Assembly (NCBI RefSeq): GCF_032118995.1
Contig: NC_092650.1
Coordinates: 15,250,501-15,314,500 of the forward strand
DNA from: Asterias amurensis
Lineage: Eukaryota > Echinodermata > Asteroidea > Forcipulatida > Asteriidae
Reading direction: 5' to 3'
DNA length: 64,000 nt
Shown: piece by piece, positions 11,952 through 23,240 of the stretch
Numbering within the stretch: the stretch's first letter is position 1
How the letters are laid out: every line of letters starts with the position of its first letter
The notes under the pieces: model-generated
Seen by the model: the letters and a program-made list of their open reading frames with translations, nothing else
What the model was told of the DNA's origin: nothing
Databases searched by the model: none
Translations under genes and position numbers: made by a program

Positions 11952-12136
11952 ACGATTAAGTTGTTCAAGCAGAAAATTGCTTAACAATTTCCTGCAAAGC
12001 CAAAAAACAGGATACCAGTCAAAGATTGTACATGTGATTTGACTTTTGCTGACCAGTAATCTTGATCTGGTAAGCATTAAGTATTGTTGTGTGAGCTATT
12101 TGTGCTTTTAAAAGCAGCTCTATGAAGTTGGCACCA
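11952..12136. mobile_element. MITE family B, copy 4
   Basis: TTGTTCAAGCAGAAAATTGC to AAAGCAGCTCTATGAAGTTG. Intergenic between CEP76 and MRPL38. Confidence 0.55.
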
Positions 12137-12156
12137 GGTCCAATGCCAAAGATATA

Positions 12157-12468
12157 ATTATAATAACAATTTGGGGGGCTTATCATCCTTACTCGCAGCT
12201 GAGAAGGACGCGGCTACAACGTGTTCGAGAAGCACGCATGCAAGGGCGCATTTAGCTGCCAGCCACATCATTCCATTATGACCACAGACCACAGCCAAGC
12301 TCGAAAGTGTTTGATTTTTCCCGAGGGAGGAAACTCGGATAGTTTGGAAAACCCTTGTGGCACAGCAAAGAACCAATGCTCAACTCACATATGGCCCTGG
12401 CCGGGAATCCAACCGGTGTCACATTGGTGAGAGGCGAGCGCTTTACGCACAAGTCAACCATGCCACCG
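12157..12468 (-). mobile_element. tRNA-derived SINE (family S1)
   Basis: Minus-strand copy of the 2.75-kb SINE: TTGGGGGGCTTATCATCC at the tail side, CATATGGCCCTGGCCGGGAA and GCGAGCGCTTTACGC at the head. Confidence 0.75.
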
Positions 12469-13089
12469 GGCCACATCACTAAACACACATCACAAGACTG
12501 AGAAAGTTGAGAATATCGGCTATCTCAGGGTTCTCCACAGGGTTAAATTTTGTCCAGGCGCATTTGGTATTTTGAGAATTTTGTTAGGGCGCAGCACCTG
12601 GACAAAACCGCATGTGGAGAACCCTGCTATCCAAGCATCTGCCATGGCACCCCAACAACTCTTGGTTACGGGATAATAGGGCCTCAAAATAACCCACAAC
12701 AGCAACTGCTGTGGTGCTCTGTGCTTTCCCTGCAAGGTTCCAATGCTGTGTGTCTAAAAAGCCTTTCAAGCCAGTTTCATGCAGCATAATTTCTCAATTT
12801 CAGAAGATTCAAACCTACATGTTCCCCATAGGAGTGCCCCTTAGCAGAGGAAAATTGCCGAACCCCTTCAAGAGCGAAGTTAAAGGCATTGTATGAGTGA
12901 GTGTGAGTGACAACATGTACATGTATAATAAGAACTGTGTTTTATTTATTCAAATACTTACATCATAGTTCTGTGAGAGGTAAATGCCTACTGCCGTCCC
13001 AGAGAGAAATCCAAACTGAAAAAGATTAAACAGAGACTGAATATCAAATTTAACCAGCATAAGGCAGGCAGTCTGTTGTTCCTGCTGAC

Positions 13090-13375
13090 CCCTTTCTAGT
13101 GCAGCCTTCTTGGTTGTAGAAAGTCGCACTGCCACATCGGGGCGAACCCCTTCTTTTTGGGGCAAGTGTGTTCTTTGGTCTTTTACGTGCATACATGGTT
13201 TTTTTTGCAACAACACACGGGACCTACAGCTTTTTGCAAAAAAGTTGTAATATTGTTACAACCCTCTTGCCGACTACTTGCAAAAGGACACAAGTGTCAC
13301 GACAGGGACTCGAACCCACACTCTGCTGATCACACAAAAAGCAGAGCTTGAGTTCGGTGCTCTTAACTGCACGTC
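13090..13375 (-). mobile_element. tRNA-derived SINE (family S2)
   Basis: Contains GGGCGAACCCCTTC, AGGACACAAGTGTCACGAC and GGGACTCGAACCCACACTC, the reverse of the S2 head. Between CEP76 and MRPL38. Confidence 0.7.
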
Positions 13376-13427
13376 CACAACACTTTCCTGGAGATGATGT
13401 CCCTTGGCCTGGCCCTCTGCCCCGGTC

Positions 13428-13866
13428 CTACTACTTGTCGTCAACTCGCCGACTTGCCGTCAACTCATTTTCGTGCCGTCAACTCATTAAATTCACATGA
13501 AAAATCTATAAAAGGGGCACGGAAGTGTTAAGTCTGGGCTAAATTACATATTTCTCATGGTTTTTGGTAAAAATTCATTCACAAAAACGACTTTGTGTTG
13601 ATTAAAAAAAAGTACCAATCATTGACATCTTGGGCCAAGACTAATCAATGTGAAAAAGCAAGATGGCGGCCGACGGTTTTGCTGCTTCGAGATAATTTTT
13701 TCGTGAGAAAAAAACTCAATTTTTATTCCAAAATATGACCTTAAACTTGCGCGAATTCTCTTTGAGCTGATACTTTACAGTTCTATATGCTTCTTTGTAT
13801 ATTGGAGGAGTTGACGGCGAGTTGACGGCGCAAGTGAGTTGACGGCGAGTTGACGGCAAGTAGTAG
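13428..13866. mobile_element. MITE with multiple subterminal GTTGACGGC repeats
   Basis: CTACTACTTGTCGTCAACTC versus GAGTTGACGGCAAGTAGTAG. GTTGACGGC or a one-base variant recurs several times near each end in opposite orientations, like subterminal transposase-binding repeats. The flanks share CCCTCTGCCC, a possible target duplication. Confidence 0.7.
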
Positions 13867-14290
13867 CACCCCTCTGCCCTGGCCAAAATAACATCTGGAC
13901 TGAAGGGGGAATAATCCCCTCTGTAGAACTGTGAGGTTTGTTCCGTTATCGTCGCGGAACATCTCCTTGGCAGACGATAGCGGAACAACAAACCTCATAG
14001 TCCTAGAAGTTAGATACTGAATCCTCCTCCTTTACTCCCTAATGCACTGTCCTACTCAAGTAGGAGTACAGAATGGAGGATTCAGTACACAGTTAACTGC
14101 AGTTCATCGTTGTGGCAGCAGATTCTGTTTGACTAACTACTCCTAAGTCATAGAACTTATGACATTCGCTCCACTATCGTCACCACGAGGAGACAATATT
14201 AAAACTAAAAGAACCATGGAGGAATAAGAACGAACCTCATAGTTCTAGGTGTCAAAGGTTAAATAAAATGTTTTATTTCTTTAATTAAGT

Positions 14291-14663
14291 TTAAAGCCAT
14301 TGGACCCTTTCGGTACAGAAAAAAATAAAAAGTTCACAGATTTACAAATAATTTACAGGGTTTACAGAAGGTAATAATGAAAGACTTCTCTTGAAATATT
14401 AGTTCATGAAATGCTTTACTTTTTGAGAAAACGGTAAAACAATATAAATTCTCGTTAACGAGAATTATGGAGTTGTTATAAACACATGTCATGACACGGC
14501 GAAACGCGCGAAAACAGGAGTGGGTTTTCCCGTTATTTTCTCCCGACTCCGATGTCCGATTGAGCCTAAATTTCCACAGGATTGCTATTTTATATATAAG
14601 TTGTGATACACGAAGTGTGGGACTTGGACAATACTGTTTACCGAAAGTGTATAATGGCTTTAA
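14291..14663. mobile_element. TTAA-MITE subfamily E, copy 1
   Basis: Ends TTAAAGCCATTGGACCCTTT and AAGTGTATAATGGCTTTAA. Central palindrome AATTCTCGTTAACGAGAATT. Intergenic between CEP76 and MRPL38. Confidence 0.85.
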
Positions 14664-15423
14664 TAATGAATTGGTTGCATAAAATGGTAGGCCCTCAACA
14701 TTTTTACCCATGCATGCAATGGTCATAAGGTTCATCGCGATTCAGAAAGGCAATGCATTGTGGAAAGGAATATGGGGCGGTTTCTATGCAGTTTCTGCGA
14801 CTCGCTCACGCAATGCCTATACCTTTGTGTGGGTTCAACAGTGCCCTCTCTTGATATTTTGCTATTCCGAAATTCGCGATAAACCTTATGCTTTTATGGT
14901 GGTTTGCACAAACGAAACAGTCTGTATTTCTACAGAATCTATCTAAAGGGCAGGCAACTTACCACAAAGGAAAACATATTGTTTGCTGTTCAACTCTCCC
15001 TTGCTAATTAATGCTATACAAACAAGTGAGGAGTGTTACTGCTAGTGTTAGCTGCGTTGATTTGTTCTGCTGGTCTTTTGCAAAAAGAACAAAAACGTGA
15101 AAAGCCACCTGACTTTTTTATTATCAACTTCACTTGTTGACCTGCCTGCTGGGAAGGATAAAGCTACTGCAATCCAGGTGTCCCACGTATTTCACTTTGA
15201 TGACCGACAAACACAATATATATGTAATTCTAAGATGTTGAACTATTTTTTACATCCGAACTTTTTCTTGACTTATTTGTTCATTTTTTTGTATCACTCA
15301 AAACTCAGCGGTCTCCCTTCCTCAGCGATGATCTTTCGTCGTTGTTTTAGCTTCGTCGCGTACGTCGTCTCTGTATGAAATTGAACAGCGCCACCAAGTG
15401 TCTCGCTTGAGCACATGTTCAAG

Positions 15424-18400
15424 ATGGCTGCGCCCTTAGGACGTGCCTTTCGACAGATTTCGAGAAATAATAATCACAATTTTGCAATACTTGGTTGTAT
15501 TAAGAGACAGCTGAATACAAAAAGTGATCTAAAGTGTAATGTAGGACGTCAATATGCTGGAGGTAATCGATTTCATGATCTCATATTGTCTAAATTCACA
15601 GATATAATTGAAATTGTACTCTCATATTTCGAACTGCGTGCATCGCATTCTATCTGAGAAGTGAATGTGGTTGGTTGCGCGCGCTGAAATCCACTCCGTA
15701 TCCTTGGCCCCAGAACTATTGATATCAAAATCTTTCTTAATTTTTTTTAACGAAAAACGGGAAAAAAGCGGGAAAAAGTTTCAGTACGGCGCCACCACTT
15801 TTTCATTCGATAAGAAATAATATACTATAGTATCTAATTTACCTCAATGAGATATCCCTTTTTGTAGAAATTAGTGAAAAAGTAGTGGCGCCATACGGAA
15901 AGTTATCCGATCTATATTCTGGCCTGTCATTACTTGTGATTTTTTGTGTGTATATAATTAGAATTAGAATAAGATAGCCCTACGCCTGAATGAATTTTGA
16001 GTGTGAACTTTCTCAACAAGCTTGACAACTTCAACTTGTTCTTTTTCGAAGCACACACATGTGTTCTTATAATTAGACGGGTTCCTTCATAGTCAATTGC
16101 AGCAATTGATCATACCATATGATTTTTTGAGATGTGGTTAAACTTAAGGGAACCTGACCCCTCGAAAATTTTTGATAGGGAATGGTGCTGGGCCAAAGAT
16201 ACAGAGTGGATTGTACCAATTTATGGGGCAAAGTTAGACCCAGTAACTTGGGTGCTATACACCTTTTTTCAAAATTTTGTCATTATTGGTCATAACTAAT
16301 AATGACAAAATAATGACAAAAAAAATGAGTACAGCGCCCTATTTACTGGGTTTTGCCTCTAAAGGCTATGTAGGTAGCCTGTTCTATTTTTGTTTTATCT
16401 TGTCATTCCACTTGGACCACTATCGCAGATGTCAAACTTTTTGAAAAGATTACAGCGAAAGCAATACTGTATTGTTCCTTTAAAAATAAGCTTTAACAGC
16501 CTAACAAGGTGGGCTAGGTCAGAGTACTAATACCATCCTTCTACCGTGCTGTATTGTTTCGTTTCAGCATCGACAGGCATTGATATCGGTCTTCCGATCA
16601 AACCAACATTTCAACCCGGGAAGAAACCGCCTAAGGAGAGGCTAATGACTCTCTCAAAAAACAAAAACGATCCTGACCTAGAGAGAGCAGCCAGACGAAG
16701 AACATGTGAGTTGAGGTCCACCTAGAGCAAGTTCGATGGCGCACACTTTAGTAGACTACTGACCAGCAACAAACGTGCGCAGTGACACACTCACTTGAAA
16801 GACTGGTTTAGAAGTCTAGTCAACCATGGGTAGTGTCACTGGGAATGGTTTTCCCTGTGCGTTTTACACATGCTTTGTAGTAGCATTGAACATGCTTTTG
16901 GGACCATGGAAGAAACCATGGTCTTGAGGATGGTACCAAATAGTCGACCACAGAAGTCATCCAATGGTCGACCAGCTTTGGTTCAAGTCAAAATAGTCAA
17001 CCTTAAGTTAACCATGGTGCACACTCACTTGAAACTTGCTCCTAGTTGCTGTAATCATTAACCTTAAATCCTCCAGCCTTTCATAGACTGGAGGGTTATG
17101 ACAAACCATTTATTTTCACAATTTTGTTTTAGTTTACCTGATCGCACCTCCATTTATTATTTTGCACAAAAGGTCTTTGATACTTGTCATAGAAACCCTA
17201 TTTAAATGGATTGTATACATTTGGTTATATATTGGAATGGCCGCTGTTTGTTTCAATCTATATACGGTGTACATGAAGTTATATCAAAGCTAACCTGTGA
17301 AAATTTCATTTTAAAAACAGGTAGCGTTTTTTGAGATATATTGCTGAAAATTGTACACCTTTCCTTAAACACATATATTTTTTATATTTTTTTTGCTATA
17401 CTCTTTTCTGAGACACTGTAAGATATTTTGTATAATTCTTCCCCTTTTCTTCTTTCAATCTTGCGCCCGGACTCTGACAGTACAAGTATCACTGGATGAG
17501 GTCAAAGCAGAATGGGAGCAGACTAGTGCGCCATATCACATCCGTCGCATCGCTCATCACTATGGCATCTTCAAGGACCTGTTTGATAGTGCGGATTTCC
17601 TACCTCAAGTAATGATGAAGATTGACTATCGTGTTGACGCTGAGCACACGATGCCTGTCTTTACCGGAAACGTTGTCACCCCAACAGAGGTGATTAATTG
17701 AAAGTTGAATTGTACACAAGTCATTACTTGATGTGTTTTTATATATATATAAGGGCCCCAAATGATCAGCTGTGCTGGATTGGTCATCCTCATTAAAGCC
17801 ATTATACACTTTTGGTAAACAGTATTGTCCAAGTCCCACACATCGTGTATCACCACATATATATATATATATAATATGCAATCACAAGGTTGTAGGTTTG
17901 AATCCCCCCAAAGCTTTACCATTGATTTCACAATGACCAGGGGTGGATTTCACAAAGAGTTCGGACTAGTCTTATTCGAGTTAGGACCAGTTACTTGTCC
18001 TAACTTAGGACTATCCATGCAATTTGTATATCTCCTAGGACTAGTCCTAAGTTAGGCCTAGTCCTAACTCTTTGTGAAATCGACCCCAGGATAATTATTG
18101 TCGTCTAGTTACTGAATCACAATTTCCTGATTGGTATTTCTTTCAATGTACATCAACTGCATTCTGAATATCAGACTGTATTCATACCTAGCATTGTTTT
18201 GTCTGTTTCTTCCCCAAACCCAGGCTTCACAGCCACCAGACATCAACTACACGTCCACAAATGATAAGCTCTGGACTCTTCTACTAACAAATCCAGGTAT
18301 GATTCGCTGCATGTGTGCAAAAACATTGTATACAAATTTTGCACAAAAAGTATTTTATACAAAAATACTGGGAGGATAAACACAGTTTGGAAAAATGACC

Positions 18401-21400
18401 TGTGTGGCACCAGATTGATGCCACTAGTTGAAGCTGACCTAAGCTTGCATCAATGCAGTACACAATCCACCCTCTATTTATTCAGTATCATCCACTGTGG
18501 CTGTGTGATAGATGCACTATGCCAGCCTGCAATATGATGCACTATGTGGTGAATGCATCTTTACAGTGCACAGTCAACCCTCCTACTGTCTGACCAGTCA
18601 ATGTCGTCCACTGTAGTTTTGTATGATATACGCATTATGCAAGCATGCAATATGATATCATGTGGTGCTTGCATAGCACATTATGTACACACATTATTCA
18701 CAACTAGTTTAAGTTCAAGAGAGTTTGTTATTGACGGAAACTTATTTTATTGTCCTACAGATGGTCATTTACAAGATAACTCCAAGGAGTATGTTCATTG
18801 GATGATGTAAGTCATGTAACCTTAGCAACCACAACGTTTATAGATCCTTCCTCATAATTGCAAATGTTCTTGGGAGTTATTGGGATCTTGCTGAAGGACA
18901 CAAGTGTCAAGACCGGGGTTCGAACCCACACTCTGGTGATCAGAAACACTAGAGCTTCAGACCAGTGCCTTAAACCGCTCGGACTCGACACACCACTGCC
19001 AAATTCTAACAACAGGCCTTAAAGGGAAGGTACACTATTGGTAATTGTCAAAGACCAGTGTTCTCACTTGGTGTATCTCAACATATGCATAAAATAACGA
19101 ATCTGTGAGTATTTCAGCTCAATTGGTCATCAGAGTTGGGAGAAAATGATGAAAGAAAAAACACCCCTTGTTTGACGAACTTGTGTGCTTTCAGATGGGA
19201 ATAAGAGACTTCTAGCTAGAAGTCTTTTATTATTTTAGCGAGAATTTACCTCTATTTCAAAATCTATGCTACTTCAGAGGGAGCCGTTTCTCACAATGTT
19301 TTATACCGCAAAAAATAGTTAATGGCCTGACGTTTTGACCCTAGCAGAGTCTTTCTCGAAGGCTAAAAAAATGTTTTATACTATCACCAGCTCTCCACTG
19401 CTTGTTACCAAGTCAGTTTTTAAATTAATATTTGTTTTGAGTAATTACCAAACGTCTACCTTCCCTTTAAACTTCGCTCTTGAAGGGGCACAGCCTTTTT
19501 TGTTGTTTGTAAGGGGCACTATGAGGAAATTGTTAATTTGTATTGGAACTTTGCAAAGGGCACTACAGAAATGTGAATTGCTAGGGGTGCGACCTGTAAC
19601 TGTCAAATTCTTTTACTTTGAACATCTTTCTTTACGTTTGTGGTAATTTCAGAGGAAACATCCCTGGTAATCAGCTGAGTCAAGGAGATGAGATCTTTGA
19701 TTACCTGCCACCATTCCCAGCACGGGGTACCGGTTATCACCGCTTTGCCTTCGTACTATTCCAGCAGGACGGCAGGGTGGACTACAGTGCAGAGGGGGCT
19801 CCCCTCCCTTGGTATGTAACCTCTGGCAACAATCTTACCTTTAAAGCCATTGGATACTTTCTGTAAACAGTATTGTGCAAGGCCCACACTTCGTGTATCA
19901 CAACTTATATATAAAATAACAAACCTGTGAAAATTTAGGCTCAATCGGTCATCGGAGTCGGGAGAAAATAACGGGAAAACCCTCTCTTGTTTCCGCACAT
20001 TTCGCCGTGTCATGACATGTGTTTAAAATAAATCTGTAATTCTCAATATCGAGAATTGATATTGTTTTACTGTTTTCTCAAAAAGTAAAGCATTTCATGG
20101 AATAATATTTCAAGTGAATTCTTTCACCATTACCTTCTGTTAACCCTGTAAGTTATTTGTAAATCTGTGAACTTTTATTTTATTTTTGTCTGTACCGAAA
20201 GTGTCCAATGGCTTTAATTAAATGCTAAATATGCATCGGGTATTAAGAATATTTATTTTGGTTCACCAATGTGTGTTAGCACTTTATACTCAGTACTTTA
20301 TCAAAATAATTAGTACTGGATTGATCAACTTTTTAATTTAGTTTGATCATAAAGTTCTTTTTTTTGCATAGAAACTAATCCTCCAGAGGAAAAACCTTTT
20401 AAAGATTCCTAAAGTTGACTCTGATTATTTAAATGAAATGTAGGGTTGAAGGGTAGTGTGGGGTTGTTCTTTTCTTTTTGTTATGGGAAGTTGCCAATCA
20501 ACTGGCCATAAAGTAGGCCACTTGAGGTGAGGGCTACAAAAGGGTGGAAAGAAAGTGGGATTTAAAAATTGAAAGCCGATGTAAGTTTTTTTGCGAAGCA
20601 TGAATGTTAATTGTTACTATTTTACTTGTCAAACTTTTTATATGCAGTCGGAACCTGAAAGAGAGGACCTTTGAGACGTTGGAATTCTACCGACAGTACC
20701 AAGATGTGATCACACCAGCCGGGCTGGCATTCTTCCAATGTCGCTGGGATCAATCCGTTACAGAAACCTTCCATCATACGTTAGGTAGATTTGGTTCATC
20801 TTAACTTTTTTCAGTTTGTCGTTTTACGGGTGTGATATTTTTCACTGGTCCATATCCTTTATCGTTTTTTATTATTTTCAATGGTCCATATCCTTTATGG
20901 GTCTTTATTTTTTTCACTGGTCCATATCCTTTCAACGGTCTGTTAGCTTTTTCACTGGTCCATATCCTTTACTATATTGGTCTGTTAATTTTTTTTATTG
21001 GTCTGTATCCTTTTTTGGTCTGTTAGTTTTTTCACTGGTTCATATCCTGTTTTGGTCTGTTAGTTTTTTCACTGGTCGTATCGTTTGTTAGTCTGTTAGT
21101 TTTTTCACTGGTCCATATCCTTTACTATATTGGTCTGTTAGTTTTTTTCACTGGTCCATATCCTTTATTGGTCTGTTAGTTTTTTCACTGGTCCATATCT
21201 TAAAAGGTTTCCTTTCATTTGTGTTTTACCAATACTCAGGATGTGTAGGCCTACACTCGTACTTTTCGACACTGATAACTTTTCGACACTAATAACTTTG
21301 TAACATCACATAATATTTGTGACATTTGTTTTCCTTTTGGCATTTTCTCAGAGATGCGGGAGCCGGTGTTCGACTACAACCACCCCAAGATTTACATCGC

Positions 21401-21524
21401 AGAGCAAAAGAAATTCCCACACAAGAAACCTCTGCAGTATCTGCTGAAGTACATGCCACAGGAACAGCGGGATAAGATCAAAGATTTCAATCCGTTTTTC
21501 CCTGATCGGAGGTTCGAGAAGTAA
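15424..21524 (+). CDS. MRPL38: Mitochondrial large-subunit ribosomal protein mL38 (MRPL38)
   Basis: A protein of the mitochondrial 39S ribosomal subunit, built on a phosphatidylethanolamine-binding-protein (PEBP) fold. Eight exons: 15424-15562, 16568-16705, 17481-17689, 18224-18296, 18761-18806, 19653-19811, 20648-20784 and 21352-21524 (TAA). All have GT-AG borders and the phases run through to give about 357 residues (human 380). The start at 15424 is preferred: its context (AAGATGG) is strong and it gives MAAP as in human. An in-frame ATG at 15415 with a poor context would add three residues. The N-terminus ([17 protein letters not shown]) is basic and lacks acidic residues, as expected for a mitochondrial presequence. 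Family landmarks: IDIGLP in exon 2; [11 protein letters not shown] and HHYG in exon 3; the PEBP-type [12 protein letters not shown] across exons 4-5; YVHWMIGNIPGN across exons 5-6; [15 protein letters not shown] in exon 6; [13 protein letters not shown] in exon 7; [11 protein letters not shown] in exon 8. The C-terminus differs from human and ends in basic residues. Confidence 0.95.
15769..15909. mobile_element. Foldback MITE with GGCGCCA-containing ends
   Basis: GGAAAAAGTTTCAGTACGGC and GCCATACGGAAAGTTATCC are inverted. The interior GAGATATCCC/TTTACCTCAA recurs at 54.8-55.0 kb. Just downstream of MRPL38 exon 1. Confidence 0.65.
17793..17862. mobile_element. TTAA-MITE subfamily E, end fragment
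   Basis: About 70 bp of one E end, from TTAAAGCCATTATACACTTT to GTGTATCACCA, followed by a TA repeat. MRPL38 intron 3. Confidence 0.65.
17940..18087. mobile_element. Foldback MITE with TTTCACAAAGAGTT ends
   Basis: GGGGTGGATTTCACAAAGAG versus CTCTTTGTGAAATCGACCCC; the interior repeats CCTAACTTAGGACTA-like words in both orientations. MRPL38 intron 3. Confidence 0.75.
18885..18998 (-). mobile_element. tRNA-derived SINE (family S2), head only
   Basis: AGGACACAAGTGTCAAGACC, GGGGTTCGAACCCACACTC and ACCGCTCGGACTCG. Just after MRPL38 exon 5. Confidence 0.65.
19019..19470. mobile_element. TTAA-MITE subfamily C, copy 1, with a 63-bp insertion
   Basis: Ends TTAAAGGGAAGGTACACTAT and CTACCTTCCCTTTAA. 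The body is recognisably related to A (GGTCATCAGAGTTGGGAG, CACTTGGTGTATCTCAACAT), but the termini differ. A 63-bp insert lies at 19307-19369. MRPL38 intron 5. Confidence 0.8.
19307..19369 (-). mobile_element. 63-bp insertion with 12-bp target duplication
   Basis: AATGTTTTATAC occurs at 19295-19306 and again at 19370-19381, bracketing 63 bp absent from related MITE copies. Minus strand: the hairpin GACTC/GGGTC is followed by AAAACGTC. Possibly the terminal piece of a Penelope-like retroelement. Confidence 0.65.
19471..19603. mobile_element. hAT-like MITE, CAGGCCT family, partial
   Basis: CTCTTGAAGGGGCACAGCC and GGAACTTTGCAAAGGGCACT, abutting the right TTAA of a type-C MITE and ending about 50 bp before MRPL38 exon 6. 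Confidence 0.55.
19841..20217. mobile_element. TTAA-MITE subfamily E, copy 2
   Basis: TTAA-bounded; it begins only 29 bp after the MRPL38 exon 6 donor. Confidence 0.85.
20815..21205. repeat. Degenerate tandem array, TTTTCACTGGTCCATATCC units
   Basis: Pyrimidine-rich units of about 30-50 bp alternate TTTTTCACTGGTCCATATCC with GGTCTGTTAG. MRPL38 intron 7; the reading frames here are repeat artefacts. Confidence 0.8.
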
Positions 21525-21593
21525 ATACCAAAGTTTGGACTTTTATCAACTGTTGGAGCCATTTGCAAGTTGGAATCCTGACCTCGGTGGAAC

Positions 21594-21967
21594 TTAAAGC
21601 CATTGGACCCTTTCGGTACAGAAAAAAAAAAAAAAGTTCACAGATTTACAAATAATTTACAGGGTTTACAGAAGGTAATGGCGAAAGACTTCTCTTGAAA
21701 TATTAGTCCATGAAATGCTTTACTTTTTGAGAAAACGGTAAAACAATATAAATTCTCGTTAACGAGAATTATGGATTTGTTATAAACACATGTCATGACA
21801 CGGCGAAACGCGCGAAAATAGGAGTGGGCTTTCCCGTTATTTTCTCCTGACTCCGATGTCCGATTGAGCCTAAATTTCCACAGGATTGTTATTTTATATA
21901 TAAGTTGTGATACACGAAGTGTGGGACTTGGACAATAATGTTTACCGAAAGTGTCCAATAGCTTTAA
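21594..21967. mobile_element. TTAA-MITE subfamily E, copy 3, inside a satellite monomer
   Basis: Inserted in GGTGGAAC-TTAA of a 145-bp tandem unit. The next unit has the uninterrupted site at 22107-22110, showing that TTAA was duplicated on insertion. Confidence 0.85.
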
Positions 21968-22530
21968 GAGGCACGTTTGAACTAAGTGCTTCAACAGTGG
22001 CTTCTATCTTATCATATTTCTACAACACTGGCCCTACAGCCTTTAGCCATGGTAGTGGTTGCTTGATTCGGACTTGGCTTTAGTTAGGAAATGACCTCGG
22101 TGGAACTTAAAAGCCATGTTTGAACTTAGGGCTTCAACAAAAACTTGTATTTCTACAACACTGGCCCCGCAGCCATCAGCTATACATGTACCAATGCCAG
22201 TGGTTGCAGGATTCGGGCTTGACCATAGTTAGGAAATGATCATTGTGGAACCTAAAAGCAATGTTTGAACCAAGTGCTTCAACAGCGGCTTCTGTCTACA
22301 GCGGCTTCTGTATTATCATATTTCTACAACACTGGCCCTACAGCCTTTAGCCATGGTAGTGGTTGCTTGACTCAGACTTGGCTTTAGTTAGGAAATGATC
22401 ATGGTGGAGCTATAACCATGTTTGAACTAAGTGCTTCAACAGCGGCTTCAATCTTATCATATTTCTACAACACTGGCTCTGCAGCCATTAGCCATAGCCA
22501 TGATTGCTAGATTTGGACTTGAACATGGTA
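21968..22530. repeat. Tandem satellite, 143-157-bp unit
   Basis: GTTTGAACTAAGTGCTTCAA recurs at 21975, 22118, 22263 and 22420; each unit holds CTACAACACTGGCCC and TTAGGAAATGA. The first unit, from about 21541, is split by E copy 3. It starts just after the MRPL38 stop. Confidence 0.85.
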
Positions 22531-22689
22531 AGGATATGTCTAAGCATCTAAATGATAACGTCGTCTGCTCAGGTATAAAAGGTCATGAGTGGAAATTGTA
22601 TGGATATCATACAATTGCCTTTTCATATTTTTTAGCTCCTGGTAAATGGGGTTTATATTCATTATATTCAATATTGCATTGTTGTTGAC

Positions 22690-23240
22690 ATATTGCTAAA
22701 AACTGATAAAATCACAAGGGGTAAGCCTTACAGTATTGTTGACATTTGGCTAAAATCTGATCAAATCACAAGGGGTAAGCTTTGCATTATTGTTGAAATT
22801 TTGCTAAAATCTGATAAAATAACAACAAATTTAAACAAGGGGTAAGCCTTGCATTTTTGTTGAAATTTTGCTGAATATTTATAAAATCACTAGCGATAAG
22901 CCTTACATTTTGTTGAAATTTTGATAAGTTCTGATAAAAACGCAAGGGGTACAACAAGCATTGCATTGCATGTTTTGTTGAAATTTGATAAAATTTACAA
23001 GGGGTAAATCCTTTCATTTTTGTTGAAATTTGGCTGAAATTTCTTGAAAATCACAAGTGATAAGCATTGCATTTTTGCTGAAAATTTGCAAACAATTAAT
23101 AAAATCTCAAGGGGTAGGGGTAAACCTTGCAATTTTGTTTAAATTTTGCTAAAATCACAAGCAGTAAGCCTTGCAATTTTGCTGAAATTTAATAAAACCA
23201 CAAGGGGTAAGCCTTGCAGTCTTTCCCTCCAAAATCACAA
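22690..23240. repeat. Degenerate tandem array, AAGGGGTAAGCCTTGCA units
   Basis: About ten 50-65-bp units built of CACAAGGGGTAAGCCTT and TGTTGAAATTTTGCTAAAAT, with frequent indels. Downstream of MRPL38. Confidence 0.8.

Larger units (their letters stand above)
9212..15423. other. Intergenic region CEP76 to MRPL38
   Basis: No gene recognised. From the left: probable CEP76 3'UTR (AATAAA at 9930 is one possible polyadenylation signal), a CAGGCCT-family trace at 9617-9735, about 1 kb of plain AT-rich sequence, a 27-bp triplication, B copy 4, S1 and S2 SINEs, the GTTGACGGC MITE, an inverted GTTCCGYTATCG region (13920-14000) and E copy 1. 14700-15400 shows nothing clear apart from proximity to the MRPL38 promoter. 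Confidence 0.6.

Noticed and set aside
14334-14735. 133-codon minus frame, and a similar one at 21638-21994
   Set aside because: Both are the same stretch of type-E MITE; the similarity reflects the repeat and not a gene family.
20816-21091. 91-codon hydrophobic frame in MRPL38 intron 7
   Set aside because: Low-complexity product of the TTTTTCACTGGTCC tandem repeat.
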